Part shown: positions 50,660 through 59,135 of the stretch, piece after piece
How the letters are laid out: each line of letters begins with the position of its first letter
Numbering within the stretch: the stretch's first letter is position 1
Assembly: GCA_963665735.1 (NCBI GenBank)
Contig: OY762444.1
Location: forward strand, 2,418,001 to 2,482,000
DNA: 64,000 bases
Source: CATOSK01 sp963665735
GTDB taxonomy: Bacteria; Chloroflexota; Dehalococcoidia; Lucifugimonadales; UBA3495
Direction of reading: 5' to 3'
Program-made: the position numbers and the translations under genes
Notes under the pieces: generated by a model
What the model was told of the DNA's origin: nothing
What the model saw: the letters and a program-made list of their open reading frames with translations, nothing else
The model's database searches: none

Positions 50660-52044
50660 CTGCTCCCCAATCATCCCGCGACTTCATAAATGACATGGTC
50701 AAAGCCGGCCGTGGCACCTTGGAACTTGTTGAAGGAATGGACTTCGCCGGTTTCTTGGACGACGCCAAGACCAGGTTTGCCGTGGCCATGACTGTCGGCA
50801 TTATCGGAGAGGCTGCCAAAAATGTTCCCCAGGAAACCAGAGGCATCAATCCTCAAGTTCCTTGGGCAGATATGGCGGGTATGCGCGACGTTTTGTATCA
50901 CAGGTACTTTACAATCAATTGGGCAGACGCTTGGCGCACGGTGCAGGAAGATATTCCGGGTTTGCTCGCGCAACTGCGGCGGCTGGATGCCGGACTGTCC
51001 CGATTGTCCTCCGATGTTATAATCACCCCCGCAATGCTTATCAAGGACTTGGGCGAGTTCGGCGTCATTGACCTGCTCAACCGCATGGTGGTTGAGGGCC
51101 GCGTTGAGGCCGTTGACGGCAACCCCGGCGAGGCGGAGTTGCTGGTGGATACCGGCGACGACACCGCTGCCTGGCGGGTCAACGGCGCCACCGAACTGTT
51201 TACCACCGATACCGTCGTCGAGGGCGTCCACTTCACCCGCCGGACTACCCCCTGGCATGACTTGGGCTGGAAGTCCCTGGCCTCCAACGTCAGCGACATT
51301 GCCAGCATGGGCGGCCGGCCGGCCTTTGCCCTGGTCACCCTGGGACTGCCGCCGGAAACCGCCGTGGCCGACTTGCAAGACCTGTACCGGGGAATGTTGG
51401 AAATGGGCAACCGCTGCGGCGTTTCCATCGTCGGCGGCGATATGGTGCGCTCCCCCGTGGCGTTTATCACCGTGGCCCTGACCGGCGTAACCCGCCATCC
51501 GCCGATGCTGCGTTCCTCCGCCCGCCCCGGCGACCTGATAGCCGTCACCGGCTGCTTGGGCAGTTCAGCCGGGGGTCTCAAGTTGATGCTGGAAGACCTG
51601 GCCGCATCGCCGGAGGCTGCCGAGTACCTGAAAGACGCCCACCGTCGGCCCGTTCCCGACGTTGCCGCCGGGCAGGCGTTGGCCGCGGCCGGGGTACAAA
51701 CCGCAATGGACATCAGCGACGGGCTGGTGGATGACCTGGGCAAACTCTGCCGGGCCAGTGGGGTTTCGGCGCAAGTCCGAGCCGACCGGATGCCCATCCA
51801 TCCCCTGCTGCGGGAGACCTTTCCCGACAATTGCCTGGACTTGGCCCTCAACGGTGGCGAAGACTACAAGCTGCTGTTCGCCGCCGCTCCGTCACTCATG
51901 GCGCAAGTCCAGCAGGATTTACCCGAAACCGTCGCCATAGTCGGCCAAATCACCGCCGGCAACCCCGGCCAAGTGACGGTGGTTGATTCCTCCGGGGCGG
52001 AGATGGCCGCCAACCGCCGGGGATGGGACCACTTTTCCGCCTAA
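50656..52044 (+). CDS. thiL: HEPN (DUF86) domain fused in frame to thiamine-monophosphate kinase ThiL
   Basis: One 462-residue frame covers two proteins. Residues 1-120 are a DUF86 HEPN domain with the RNase/AMPylation motif R77-x4-H82-x-Y84 (RDVLYHRY). Residues 127-462 are ThiL, with DLGEFGVIDLL, TGDDTAAW, FTTDTVVEGVHF, VSIVGGDMVRS, AVTGCLGSSAGG and ALNGGEDYKLLF, which phosphorylates thiamine phosphate to the diphosphate. No stop lies between them. ThiL could also be made alone from ATG 51034, where an extended -10 box sits just upstream. It overlaps tsaE by one base. Confidence 0.85.
   Translation: MTAPQSSRDFINDMVKAGRGTLELVEGMDFAGFLDDAKTRFAVAMTVGIIGEAAKNVPQETRGINPQVPWADMAGMRDVLYHRYFTINWADAWRTVQEDIPGLLAQLRRLDAGLSRLSSDVIITPAMLIKDLGEFGVIDLLNRMVVEGRVEAVDGNPGEAELLVDTGDDTAAWRVNGATELFTTDTVVEGVHFTRRTTPWHDLGWKSLASNVSDIASMGGRPAFALVTLGLPPETAVADLQDLYRGMLEMGNRCGVSIVGGDMVRSPVAFITVALTGVTRHPPMLRSSARPGDLIAVTGCLGSSAGGLKLMLEDLAASPEAAEYLKDAHRRPVPDVAAGQALAAAGVQTAMDISDGLVDDLGKLCRASGVSAQVRADRMPIHPLLRETFPDNCLDLALNGGEDYKLLFAAAPSLMAQVQQDLPETVAIVGQITAGNPGQVTVVDSSGAEMAANRRGWDHFSA
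51015..51023 (+). promoter_or_regulatory. Extended -10 box before the ThiL part, inside the fused frame
   Basis: TGTTATAAT fits TGnTATAAT and lies ten bases before ATG 51034. This is the same arrangement as at hicA (12205). It would give a ThiL transcript with almost no leader, independent of the HEPN/MNT region. Confidence 0.45.
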
Positions 52045-52613
52045 TGTCCTCAACTTTAACCATAATCACCCGCAGCCCGGAGGATACCCGGCGGTTGGGC
52101 CACGTTATCGGAGAGCAGGCCCAACCGGGGGACATTTACCTTTTGACCGGGCCGTTGGGCGCCGGCAAGACCTGCCTGACCCAAGGCATCGGTCAGGGTT
52201 TGGCCGTGGCCGGCCATCCCCGCAGCCCTACCTTTGTGCTGATGAACCGCTACCGGGGCCGTCTGACCCTGCACCACATGGACTTGTATCGCATTGGCAG
52301 CCCGTTGGAAGCGTGGGACTTGGGACTGGACGAATACCTGGAGGGTGACGGCGTTTGCGTTATTGAGTGGGCTGACCAGGCAGAAGAGTTTTTCCCGGAA
52401 GATTCGCTTTGGATTGGGCTGGACTATGCCGGCGAAGGCGATTCTATCACGGAGTTGGAAGGCTATCCCCAAGACTCTGACGACGACTCGGAAGCCGAGC
52501 CGGAAGAGTATCCCGGACTGCGGAGCATTACCCTTGGCCCGGCCTCGGGCAGGTACGCCCCGCTGCTGCGGGAACTGGCCCGAATCTTCCGGGACGAAGA
52601 GGTTAGCCCTTAA
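52044..52613 (+). CDS. tsaE: tRNA threonylcarbamoyladenosine (t6A) ATPase TsaE
   Basis: The 189-residue ATPase has Walker A GPLGAGKT at 36-43, switch-like SPTFVLMNRYRG near 61-72, HHMDLYRI near 77-84 and CVIEWADQAEEFFP near 105-118, all typical of TsaE. It works with TsaB and TsaD in t6A tRNA modification. An acidic insertion (DSDDDSEAEPEEY, 144-156) lies near the C terminus. ATG overlaps the thiL stop (TAATG), so they are coupled. Confidence 0.92.
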   Translation: MSSTLTIITRSPEDTRRLGHVIGEQAQPGDIYLLTGPLGAGKTCLTQGIGQGLAVAGHPRSPTFVLMNRYRGRLTLHHMDLYRIGSPLEAWDLGLDEYLEGDGVCVIEWADQAEEFFPEDSLWIGLDYAGEGDSITELEGYPQDSDDDSEAEPEEYPGLRSITLGPASGRYAPLLRELARIFRDEEVSP

Positions 52614-53318
52614 ATGATTCTGGCGATTGACACTTCCACCCGGTACGGCGGCGTAGCCATCGCTGACGGGGGCCGGGTTGTGGAATCCCGCTGCTGGCAT
52701 TCCACCGGCAGCCACACCGCCCAGCTGATGCCGGCCGTTGGTGAGATTCTGGCCGGGTTGAAGTTGTCGCCCAAGGACTTGACCGGCATCGCCCTGTCCC
52801 TGGGGCCGGGGGCTTTCAGCGCGCTGCGGGTGGGCATGAGCGTCGCCAAGGGGCTGGCCCTGGCCAACCGTCGTCCCCTGGTGGGAATCGGCGCCCTGGA
52901 TTTGGAGGCGTTCCCCTTCCGTGGTTGGGACAAGCCGGTCTGCGCGCTGCTGCCCTCCGGCAGAAAGGAAGTGGCCTCCGGGCTATTCGCCCCGGACGGC
53001 TCCCGCATCAGGCCGGACTTGATTTCCCCGCCGGAAGAACTGCTGGAAGAAATCGCCGGGCCGACCATCTTCTGCGGCGAAGGAATTGACGGTTGGGAAC
53101 CGTTAATCCGCGGGAAATTGGGCGATGCGGCGCAGCTGTCCCCGTCCTGCCCGGCGCAACGGGTCTGGGCGCTGGCGGCTCTCGGCGCGCAACGGCTGGA
53201 GGCCGGGGAGTCCGACGACCTGGCCCAACTGCAACCCTATTATCTGCGGATGCCCAGCATCGGCGGGCCGAAACGCCGCGACCTGATGCCGCAGCAGTCG
53301 CAAACAGCAAGGAGCTAG
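52614..53318 (+). CDS. tsaB: tRNA threonylcarbamoyladenosine (t6A) protein TsaB
   Basis: The 234-residue protein has the ASKHA-fold start MILAIDTSTRYGGVAIAD, the HSTGSHTAQLMPAV segment near 29-42 and LSLGPGAFSALRVGMSVAKGLA near 61-82, all typical of TsaB. It is the scaffold partner of TsaD. The start directly follows the tsaE stop. tsaD is not in the window. Confidence 0.92.
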   Translation: MILAIDTSTRYGGVAIADGGRVVESRCWHSTGSHTAQLMPAVGEILAGLKLSPKDLTGIALSLGPGAFSALRVGMSVAKGLALANRRPLVGIGALDLEAFPFRGWDKPVCALLPSGRKEVASGLFAPDGSRIRPDLISPPEELLEEIAGPTIFCGEGIDGWEPLIRGKLGDAAQLSPSCPAQRVWALAALGAQRLEAGESDDLAQLQPYYLRMPSIGGPKRRDLMPQQSQTARS

Positions 53319-53329
53319 GAACGACAGTT

Positions 53330-53782
53330 ATGGAACAGACGCTGGTATTGGTCAAGCCCGACGGCGTTCAGCGTGGGTTGGCCGGAGAAGTTGTGTCCCG
53401 GTTGGAGCGCCGGGGCCTGAAACTGGCAGCCATGAAGTTGATGCAGGTGGACGACGCCCTGGCTCGGGAACATTACGGCGAGCACGTGGAACGGCCTTTC
53501 TTTGGGGGATTGGTCAGTTTCATCACTTCCGGCCCTATCGTGGCGATGGTCTGGGAGGGCAAAAACGCCATTGCCCTGGCCCGGCAGACGATGGGGGCCA
53601 CCAATCCCGCCGATGCCGCGCCGGGAACCATCCGGGGCGACCTGGGCGTGGACATTGGCAGGAACATCTGCCACGGCTCCGACGGGGCGGAGTCCGCCCG
53701 GCGGGAGATTGACCTGTTCTTTCGGCCCGCCGAGATACTGAACTACTCCCGCAGCACCGACGATTGGATTACTGAACCCTGA
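53330..53782 (+). CDS. ndk: Nucleoside-diphosphate kinase
   Basis: The 150-residue enzyme has the full family pattern: EQTLVLVKPDGVQRGLAGEV at 2-21, PFFGGLVSFITSGPIVAMVW at 56-75, TNPADAAPGTIRGDLGVDIGRN near 91-112 and the active His115 in NICHGSDG. It equalises nucleoside triphosphate pools. It follows tsaB by 11 bases with a SD AAGGAG inside the tsaB end. Its 3' end overlaps the 3' end of the convergent rsfS gene by 14 bases. Confidence 0.95.
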   Translation: MEQTLVLVKPDGVQRGLAGEVVSRLERRGLKLAAMKLMQVDDALAREHYGEHVERPFFGGLVSFITSGPIVAMVWEGKNAIALARQTMGATNPADAAPGTIRGDLGVDIGRNICHGSDGAESARREIDLFFRPAEILNYSRSTDDWITEP

Positions 53783-54113
53783 CCACCTGGGGCGCGCCGG
53801 CCCAAAGCCGTTCCAGGCCGAAGTATTCCCGTTCCTCCGGGCCGAAAATGTGGACTACTACGTCGCTGTAGTCCAGCAGTATCCAGCCCGAACCCCGGGC
53901 CCCTTCCCGGTGGAATCGGTTGACCCCGGACTCCTTCAGCGCCTTGCCGATGTCCTCCTCCAGGGCCTCCATCTGGCGGGTGGAGTCGGCGGTCATAACC
54001 ACGAAATAATCGGTAAACGTCGCCATGCGCCGCAAGTCCAGCATTACGATGTCCTCGGCCAGCTTTTCCGAGGCTACTTCCACCACCAATTGGGCCGTTT
54101 CTGTCGGATTCAG
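53769..54113 (-). CDS. rsfS: Ribosomal silencing factor RsfS, probable CTG start
   Basis: The product is a RsfS/DUF143 protein with the conserved KLAEDIVMLDLRRMATFTDYFVVM, then GARGSGWILLDYSDVVVHIF and EREYFGLERLW. It binds L14 and blocks subunit joining. In-frame ATG is absent. GTG at 54089 and TTG at 54092 have no SD, while CTG at 54113 is eight bases after a perfect AAGGAGA (54127-54121). The extra eight residues (NPTETAQL) resemble the normal family N terminus. A consensus-type promoter lies upstream. Confidence 0.88.
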   Translation of the reverse strand: MNPTETAQLVVEVASEKLAEDIVMLDLRRMATFTDYFVVMTADSTRQMEALEEDIGKALKESGVNRFHREGARGSGWILLDYSDVVVHIFGPEEREYFGLERLWAGAPQVVRVQ

Positions 54114-54151
54114 AACCTTATCTCCTTCAAGAGCGTTAGAAAGTAACAGCG

Positions 54152-54180
54152 AGTATAATCTTGCGCTTGAAGTCGGTCAA
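54152..54180 (-). promoter_or_regulatory. Sigma-70-type promoter of rsfS
   Basis: On the minus strand TTGACC (54180-54175) and TATACT (54157-54152) are 17 bases apart. The expected start near 54145 leaves a leader of about 30 bases containing AAGGAGA before the CTG start. This is the best promoter match in the window. Confidence 0.65.
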
Positions 54181-54223
54181 CGGGCCGGCGTCGCCCGGCT
54201 ATTGAACCGGAAATGAGCCACAA

Positions 54224-54316
54224 ATGAAACCGGCGGTCGTTTTCACTTTGTTGTTGTTAGCCGCGCCGGCGGCAATTTCCTGCCGCGGGCCGGCATCGGC
54301 TGTAGCTCTTGCATAG
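54224..54316 (+). CDS. Possible 30-residue lipoprotein-like peptide
   Basis: An ATG opens a 30-codon frame with a hydrophobic start (KPAVVFTLLLLAAPAAISC) ending in a possible lipobox Cys. No SD is evident. It could be chance in a GC-rich gap. It is listed because the 468-base gap before gltB otherwise has no coding signal. Confidence 0.15.
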   Translation: MKPAVVFTLLLLAAPAAISCRGPASAVALA

Positions 54317-54416
54317 ATTCCCCTCCCGGCGGTGGGACGGGGATTGTAACAAAAGGGTTACAACTGCCCCGCACTGGCTCCAAGGCCGGGGACTACTCAC
54401 GTCAACGGCTGGCGTG

Positions 54417-54581
54417 TATAATTTGGTTTTCCTATATTCCGGGGATTGTGATATATTTAACAATCGTTGCGCCCGGCGCATGGAGGCGCGCAAGCCGCAT
54501 TATGGCCGGCGCAGCGGCTTGGGATAGCCAGTCCCCATCGAGGGAACGCCAATCCGAAAGGACTGGCCGGGAGTCACGCCT
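54417..54581 (+). promoter_or_regulatory. gltB promoter and structured leader
   Basis: TATAAT at 54417-54422 gives a leader of about 155 bases. It contains a GCCGC...GCGGC stem (54494-54516) and an eight-base perfect stem GCCAGTCC (54527-54534) with GGACTGGC (54560-54567). The SD GGGAG (54569-54573) starts two bases after this stem. A competing stem GACT (54561-54564) with AGTC (54572-54575) would cover the SD. I do not match it to a known riboswitch; a -35 is not clear. Confidence 0.4.
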
Positions 54582-57500
54582 ATGAACCCACATGATGCTC
54601 TGCAAGAACTGGCCCGCCGTGGGCTATACTGCCCGGAGACAGAGCACGATAGCTGCGGCGTGGGCATGGTGGCCAATATCAAGGGCGGCAAGACCCACCG
54701 CATCATTGACGAGGCCCTGGAAGTGCTGGTCAACCTGGGGCACCGCGGCGCCTGCGGTTGCGACCCGGAAACCGGCGACGGCGCCGGAATCCTGGTGCAG
54801 ATGCCCCATGCCTTTTTCCAAAAGGTCTGCCCCGACGCCGGAATAACCCTCCCCGGCCCCGGTGAATACGGCGCCGGCACGGTGTTTCTGCCCCCGGAAG
54901 AAGACGCTGAGGCCAAGTGCCGCGCCCTGGTGGAAGGGGCAATCGTCGAGGAAGGGCTGGAGTTCCTGGGTTGGCGCGATGTTCCCCTTGACCCCGACAA
55001 GCTGGGCCGCGAGGCCCGCAAGGTCATGCCCGTAATCAAACAGGTCTTTGTCGGCGGCGCGTCCTTCTACGACCAGGCTGCGCTGGAACGCAAACTCTAC
55101 GTCGTCCGCAAGGTGATTGAACACTCTCTCCCCGAATTGGGGCTGTCTGAAGACCAGGCCGATTACTTCTACATTTGCAGCCTTTCCACCAACACCGTCG
55201 TCTATAAAGGTCTGCTGATGGCCCACCAGGTTGTGGGGTTCTACCGGGATTTGGCTGACCCCGACCTTATCAGCGCCTTTGCGTTGGTGCATTCCCGTTT
55301 CAGCACCAACACCCTGGGCCATTGGAAACTGGCCCACCCCTACCGTTACCTGGCCCACAACGGCGAAATCAATACCCTGCGGGGCAACGTCAACTGGATG
55401 CACGCGCGGGAGTCGCAATTCGAGTCCTCGGCCTTCGGCCCCGACATTGCCAAGCTGCCGCCGATAATGACCCCCGGCGCCAGCGACACCGCTTGCTTTG
55501 ACAACGCCCTGGAACTGTTGATGATGACCGGGCGTGACCTGGGCCACTCCATGCTGATGATGATTCCCGAAGCCTGGGACCAGCATGAGGCCATGTCCCA
55601 GGAAAAGAAGGACTTTTACGAGTACCATTCCTGCCTGATGGAGCCGTGGGATGGCCCGGCCATGATGGTGGCGGCCAACGGCAACGAAATTTGCGCCGTC
55701 CTCGACCGCAACGGCCTGCGTCCCTTCCGCTACACCGTCACCCACGACGACAAGCTGGTTATGGCGTCGGAAACCGGCGTCCTGGACTTGCCCCCGGCCA
55801 GCATACGGGAAAAGGGCCGCCTGCAACCGGGCCGGATGTTCCTGGTCAACCTGGAAGAAGGCCGGATTATCGGCGACGAAGAGTTGAAGCATACCCTGGC
55901 CAACCGCCAGCCCTACGGCCAGTGGCTCCTGGAAAACAAGGTCTCCCTGGACGACTTGCCTGAACCCGCCGGGGTCAACGGGGCCCACCCGGACTTGACC
56001 CGGCAGCATCAGGCTTTCGGGTTCAACTTGGAAGAGTTGCGGATGATTACGACGCCAATGGCCGCCAGCGGCTATGAGCCGGTGGGGTCAATGGGCAATG
56101 ACGCGTCCTTGGCCGTGCTGTCCGACCAGAACCATCTGCTTTTCAACTACTTCAAGCAGCTTTTCGCCCAGGTGACCAATCCGCCCCTGGACGCCATTCG
56201 GGAGGAACTGGTTACGTCCACCGAGGGTTTCATTGGGCGCGAGCGCAACCTTTTTGAAGAGACGCCGCTGCACTGCCACCAATTAAAGGTGGCCTCTCCC
56301 ATCATCACCAACGCCGAATTGGAAAAAATCCGCCAGTGTTCCGTAGAGGGGTTGAAGAGCGTCACCCTTTCCATGCTCTTTGACGCCGCCGGCCACGGTT
56401 CCATGAAAAAGGCGTTGGATAGGCTTTGCGGGGAAGCGTCCCAGGCCATTAACGACGGCTGCGCCATTATTATCCTGTCCGACCGGGGAATGGACGCCGA
56501 CCATGCTCCGATTCCCAGTCTGCTGGCTACCGCCGCGGTGCATCACCACCTTATCCGGGAAGGCACCCGCACCCGGGTTGGCTTGGTGGTGGAATCGGGG
56601 GAACCGCGGGAAGTGCAGCATTTCGCCCTGCTGGTGGGCTACGGCGCCGGGGCAATCAACCCCTACCTGGCCCTGGAAACCGTGCGTCAAATGGCCGAGG
56701 ATGGGGAACTGGAGGAAGTCAAACCGGACTACGCCGCTTCCAACTTCATCAAGGCCAACGTCAAGGGCTTGGTCAAGGTCATGTCCAAGATGGGCATTTC
56801 CACGGTGCAAAGCTACCAGGGCGCGCAGATTTTCGAGGCCATTGGGCTGAGCCAGGAAGTCATTGACCAATACTTCACCTGGACGCCCTCCCGCGTCGAA
56901 GGCGTCGGTCTGGACGTAATTGAGCAGGAATCCCGGCAACGTCACGCCACGGCCTACGCCGATGAGCAGGTGGGCGGCGCCCGCGACCTGGAAATGGGCG
57001 GGTTCTACCAGTGGCGGCGGCACGGCGAACACCACCAGTGGCACCCGGACGCCATCGCCAAACTCCAGTTCGCCGCCCGCTCCAACAGTCGGAAGGTTTA
57101 TCAAGAATTCGCCGCCATTTCCAACGACCAGAGCCGCAAAATGGCAACCCTGCGGGGACTACTGGACTTCCGCGCTGGCAACGGCCCCATTCCTTTGGAG
57201 GAAGTCGAGCCGGCGTCGGAGATTGTCAAACGGTTCGCCACCGGCGCCGTGTCCCTGGGTTCCATCAGCCGGGAAGCCCACGAAACTATGGCTATCGCCA
57301 TGAACCGCATCGGCGCCCGCAGCAACACCGGCGAAGGCGGCGAGGACTGGCACCGTTACGTTCTCGACGACAACGGCGATTCCCGCAGCAGCGCCATCAA
57401 GCAAGTGGCGTCGGGGAGGTTCGGCGTAACTCCGCAATACCTGGTCAACGCCACCGACCTGCAAATCAAAATGGCCCAGGGTTCCAAGCCCGGCGAGGGC

Positions 57501-59135
57501 GGCCAACTGCCCGGCCACAAGGTTGACGAATATATCGGATGGGTGCGGCACACCACGCCGGGAGTAGAGTTGATTTCGCCGCCGCCACACCACGACATTT
57601 ATTCCATCGAAGACCTGGCCCAGCTCATCCACGACCTGAAAAACATCAACCCCGACGCCCGCATCCACGTCAAGCTGGTTTCCGAAGTCGGGGTTGGCAC
57701 CATTGCCGCCGGGGTGTCCAAGGGCCACGGCGACGTGGTGTTGATTAGCGGTCACGACGGCGGCACCGGCGCATCCCCCGAATCTTCCATCAAGCACGCC
57801 GGACTGCCCTGGGAGTTGGGTGTCGCCGAGACCCAGCAAGTGCTGGTAGCCAACGACCTGCGAGGCCGCATCGTCGTGCAGACCGATGGCCAGCTAAAGA
57901 CGGGCCGGGACGTGGCGGTAGCCGCCATGCTGGGGGCCGAAGAGTTCGGCATCGCCACCGCCGCGCTGGTGGTCAGCGGCTGCATCATGCTGCGGAAGTG
58001 CCACCTGAACACCTGCTCGGTTGGCATCGCCACCCAGGACCCGGAGTTGCGCCAGCGGTTCGCCGGCAAACCGGAGTACCTGGTCAACTACTTCATCTTC
58101 GTGGCTGAGGAACTGCGGGAAATCATGGCCGAGTTGGGCATTCGCACCGTGGCCGAGATGGTGGGCCGGGTAGATTTGCTGGACACCCGCCTGGCTGTTG
58201 ACCACTGGAAGGCCCAGGGGATTGACCTGTCCCGGCTGCTGTGTCTCCCGCCCCGCGCTGACGAGGTGGCGGTTTACAACTGCGAGGAGCAGGATCACGG
58301 CCTGGAGTTTGCCCTGGACCATCGGCTTATCGAGTTGGCCCAACCCGCAATTGAAGGGCGTCACCCGGTCAACATAGACCTGCCCATCCGCAACTCCAAC
58401 CGCACCGTTGGGGCTATGCTCAGCGGCAAGATTGCCAAGCAGTGCGGCGAAATCGGGCTGGCCCCCGGCAGCATCAACATTCACTTCACCGGCTCCGCCG
58501 GCCAGAGCTTTGGCGCCTTCCTTTCCAACGGCATTGACATCACCCTGGAAGGGGACACCAACGACTACATGGGCAAGGGGATGGGCGGCGGAACCATTAT
58601 CGTCCGGCCCCATCCCGAATCCGGCTTTGTGCCGGAGGACAACATCATCATCGGCAACGTCGCCCTGTACGGGGCCACCGGCGGCCAGGCGTTCATTCGC
58701 GGCCGGGCCGGGGAGCGGTTCTGCGTCCGCAACAGCGGCGCCCGCACGGTGGTGGAAGGCGTCGGCGACCACGGCTGCGAATACATGACCGGCGGCGTGG
58801 CGGTGGTGATTGGCTCCACCGGGCGCAACTTCGGGGCCGGTATGAGCGGCGGCATCGCCTATGTCCACGACCCGGACAACGATTTCGTTAACCGTTTCAA
58901 CCCCGACATGGCCGACCTGGAGCCAGTCACCGAGGAAGAGGACATCGCCACCCTGCGGGGCATGATTGAAGACCATCTGCGCTGCACCGGCAGCGCCCCC
59001 GCCGCCAAGCTGCTGGCCGACTGGGACACTTCCCTGGCCCATTTCAAGAAGGTAATGCCCCGGGACTACCGCCGGGTGTTGCTGGAACGTCAGCAGGCCG
59101 CTGAGTTGGAAATGGAAACGGCGGCTCATGGGTAA
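54582..59135 (+). CDS. gltB: Glutamate synthase large subunit
   Basis: The 1517-residue product has the full GltB layout: a 24-residue propeptide and nucleophile Cys25 (HDSCGVG), glutamine amidotransferase domain (to about 430), central domain, FMN-binding synthase domain with GEGGQLPGHKV and SGHDGGTGASPESSI, the [3Fe-4S] cysteines 1134, 1140 and 1145 (CIMLRKCHLNTC) and the GXGXG C-terminal domain (from about 1260). It makes two glutamates from glutamine and 2-oxoglutarate with GltD. ATG has SD GGGAG; the 3' end overlaps gltD by eight bases. Confidence 0.97.
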   Translation: MNPHDALQELARRGLYCPETEHDSCGVGMVANIKGGKTHRIIDEALEVLVNLGHRGACGCDPETGDGAGILVQMPHAFFQKVCPDAGITLPGPGEYGAGTVFLPPEEDAEAKCRALVEGAIVEEGLEFLGWRDVPLDPDKLGREARKVMPVIKQVFVGGASFYDQAALERKLYVVRKVIEHSLPELGLSEDQADYFYICSLSTNTVVYKGLLMAHQVVGFYRDLADPDLISAFALVHSRFSTNTLGHWKLAHPYRYLAHNGEINTLRGNVNWMHARESQFESSAFGPDIAKLPPIMTPGASDTACFDNALELLMMTGRDLGHSMLMMIPEAWDQHEAMSQEKKDFYEYHSCLMEPWDGPAMMVAANGNEICAVLDRNGLRPFRYTVTHDDKLVMASETGVLDLPPASIREKGRLQPGRMFLVNLEEGRIIGDEELKHTLANRQPYGQWLLENKVSLDDLPEPAGVNGAHPDLTRQHQAFGFNLEELRMITTPMAASGYEPVGSMGNDASLAVLSDQNHLLFNYFKQLFAQVTNPPLDAIREELVTSTEGFIGRERNLFEETPLHCHQLKVASPIITNAELEKIRQCSVEGLKSVTLSMLFDAAGHGSMKKALDRLCGEASQAINDGCAIIILSDRGMDADHAPIPSLLATAAVHHHLIREGTRTRVGLVVESGEPREVQHFALLVGYGAGAINPYLALETVRQMAEDGELEEVKPDYAASNFIKANVKGLVKVMSKMGISTVQSYQGAQIFEAIGLSQEVIDQYFTWTPSRVEGVGLDVIEQESRQRHATAYADEQVGGARDLEMGGFYQWRRHGEHHQWHPDAIAKLQFAARSNSRKVYQEFAAISNDQSRKMATLRGLLDFRAGNGPIPLEEVEPASEIVKRFATGAVSLGSISREAHETMAIAMNRIGARSNTGEGGEDWHRYVLDDNGDSRSSAIKQVASGRFGVTPQYLVNATDLQIKMAQGSKPGEGGQLPGHKVDEYIGWVRHTTPGVELISPPPHHDIYSIEDLAQLIHDLKNINPDARIHVKLVSEVGVGTIAAGVSKGHGDVVLISGHDGGTGASPESSIKHAGLPWELGVAETQQVLVANDLRGRIVVQTDGQLKTGRDVAVAAMLGAEEFGIATAALVVSGCIMLRKCHLNTCSVGIATQDPELRQRFAGKPEYLVNYFIFVAEELREIMAELGIRTVAEMVGRVDLLDTRLAVDHWKAQGIDLSRLLCLPPRADEVAVYNCEEQDHGLEFALDHRLIELAQPAIEGRHPVNIDLPIRNSNRTVGAMLSGKIAKQCGEIGLAPGSINIHFTGSAGQSFGAFLSNGIDITLEGDTNDYMGKGMGGGTIIVRPHPESGFVPEDNIIIGNVALYGATGGQAFIRGRAGERFCVRNSGARTVVEGVGDHGCEYMTGGVAVVIGSTGRNFGAGMSGGIAYVHDPDNDFVNRFNPDMADLEPVTEEEDIATLRGMIEDHLRCTGSAPAAKLLADWDTSLAHFKKVMPRDYRRVLLERQQAAELEMETAAHG

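Noticed and set aside
54494..54581. gltB leader as a glutamine riboswitch
   Set aside because: The conserved core sequences of the glnA motif were not found; only generic stems are supported.
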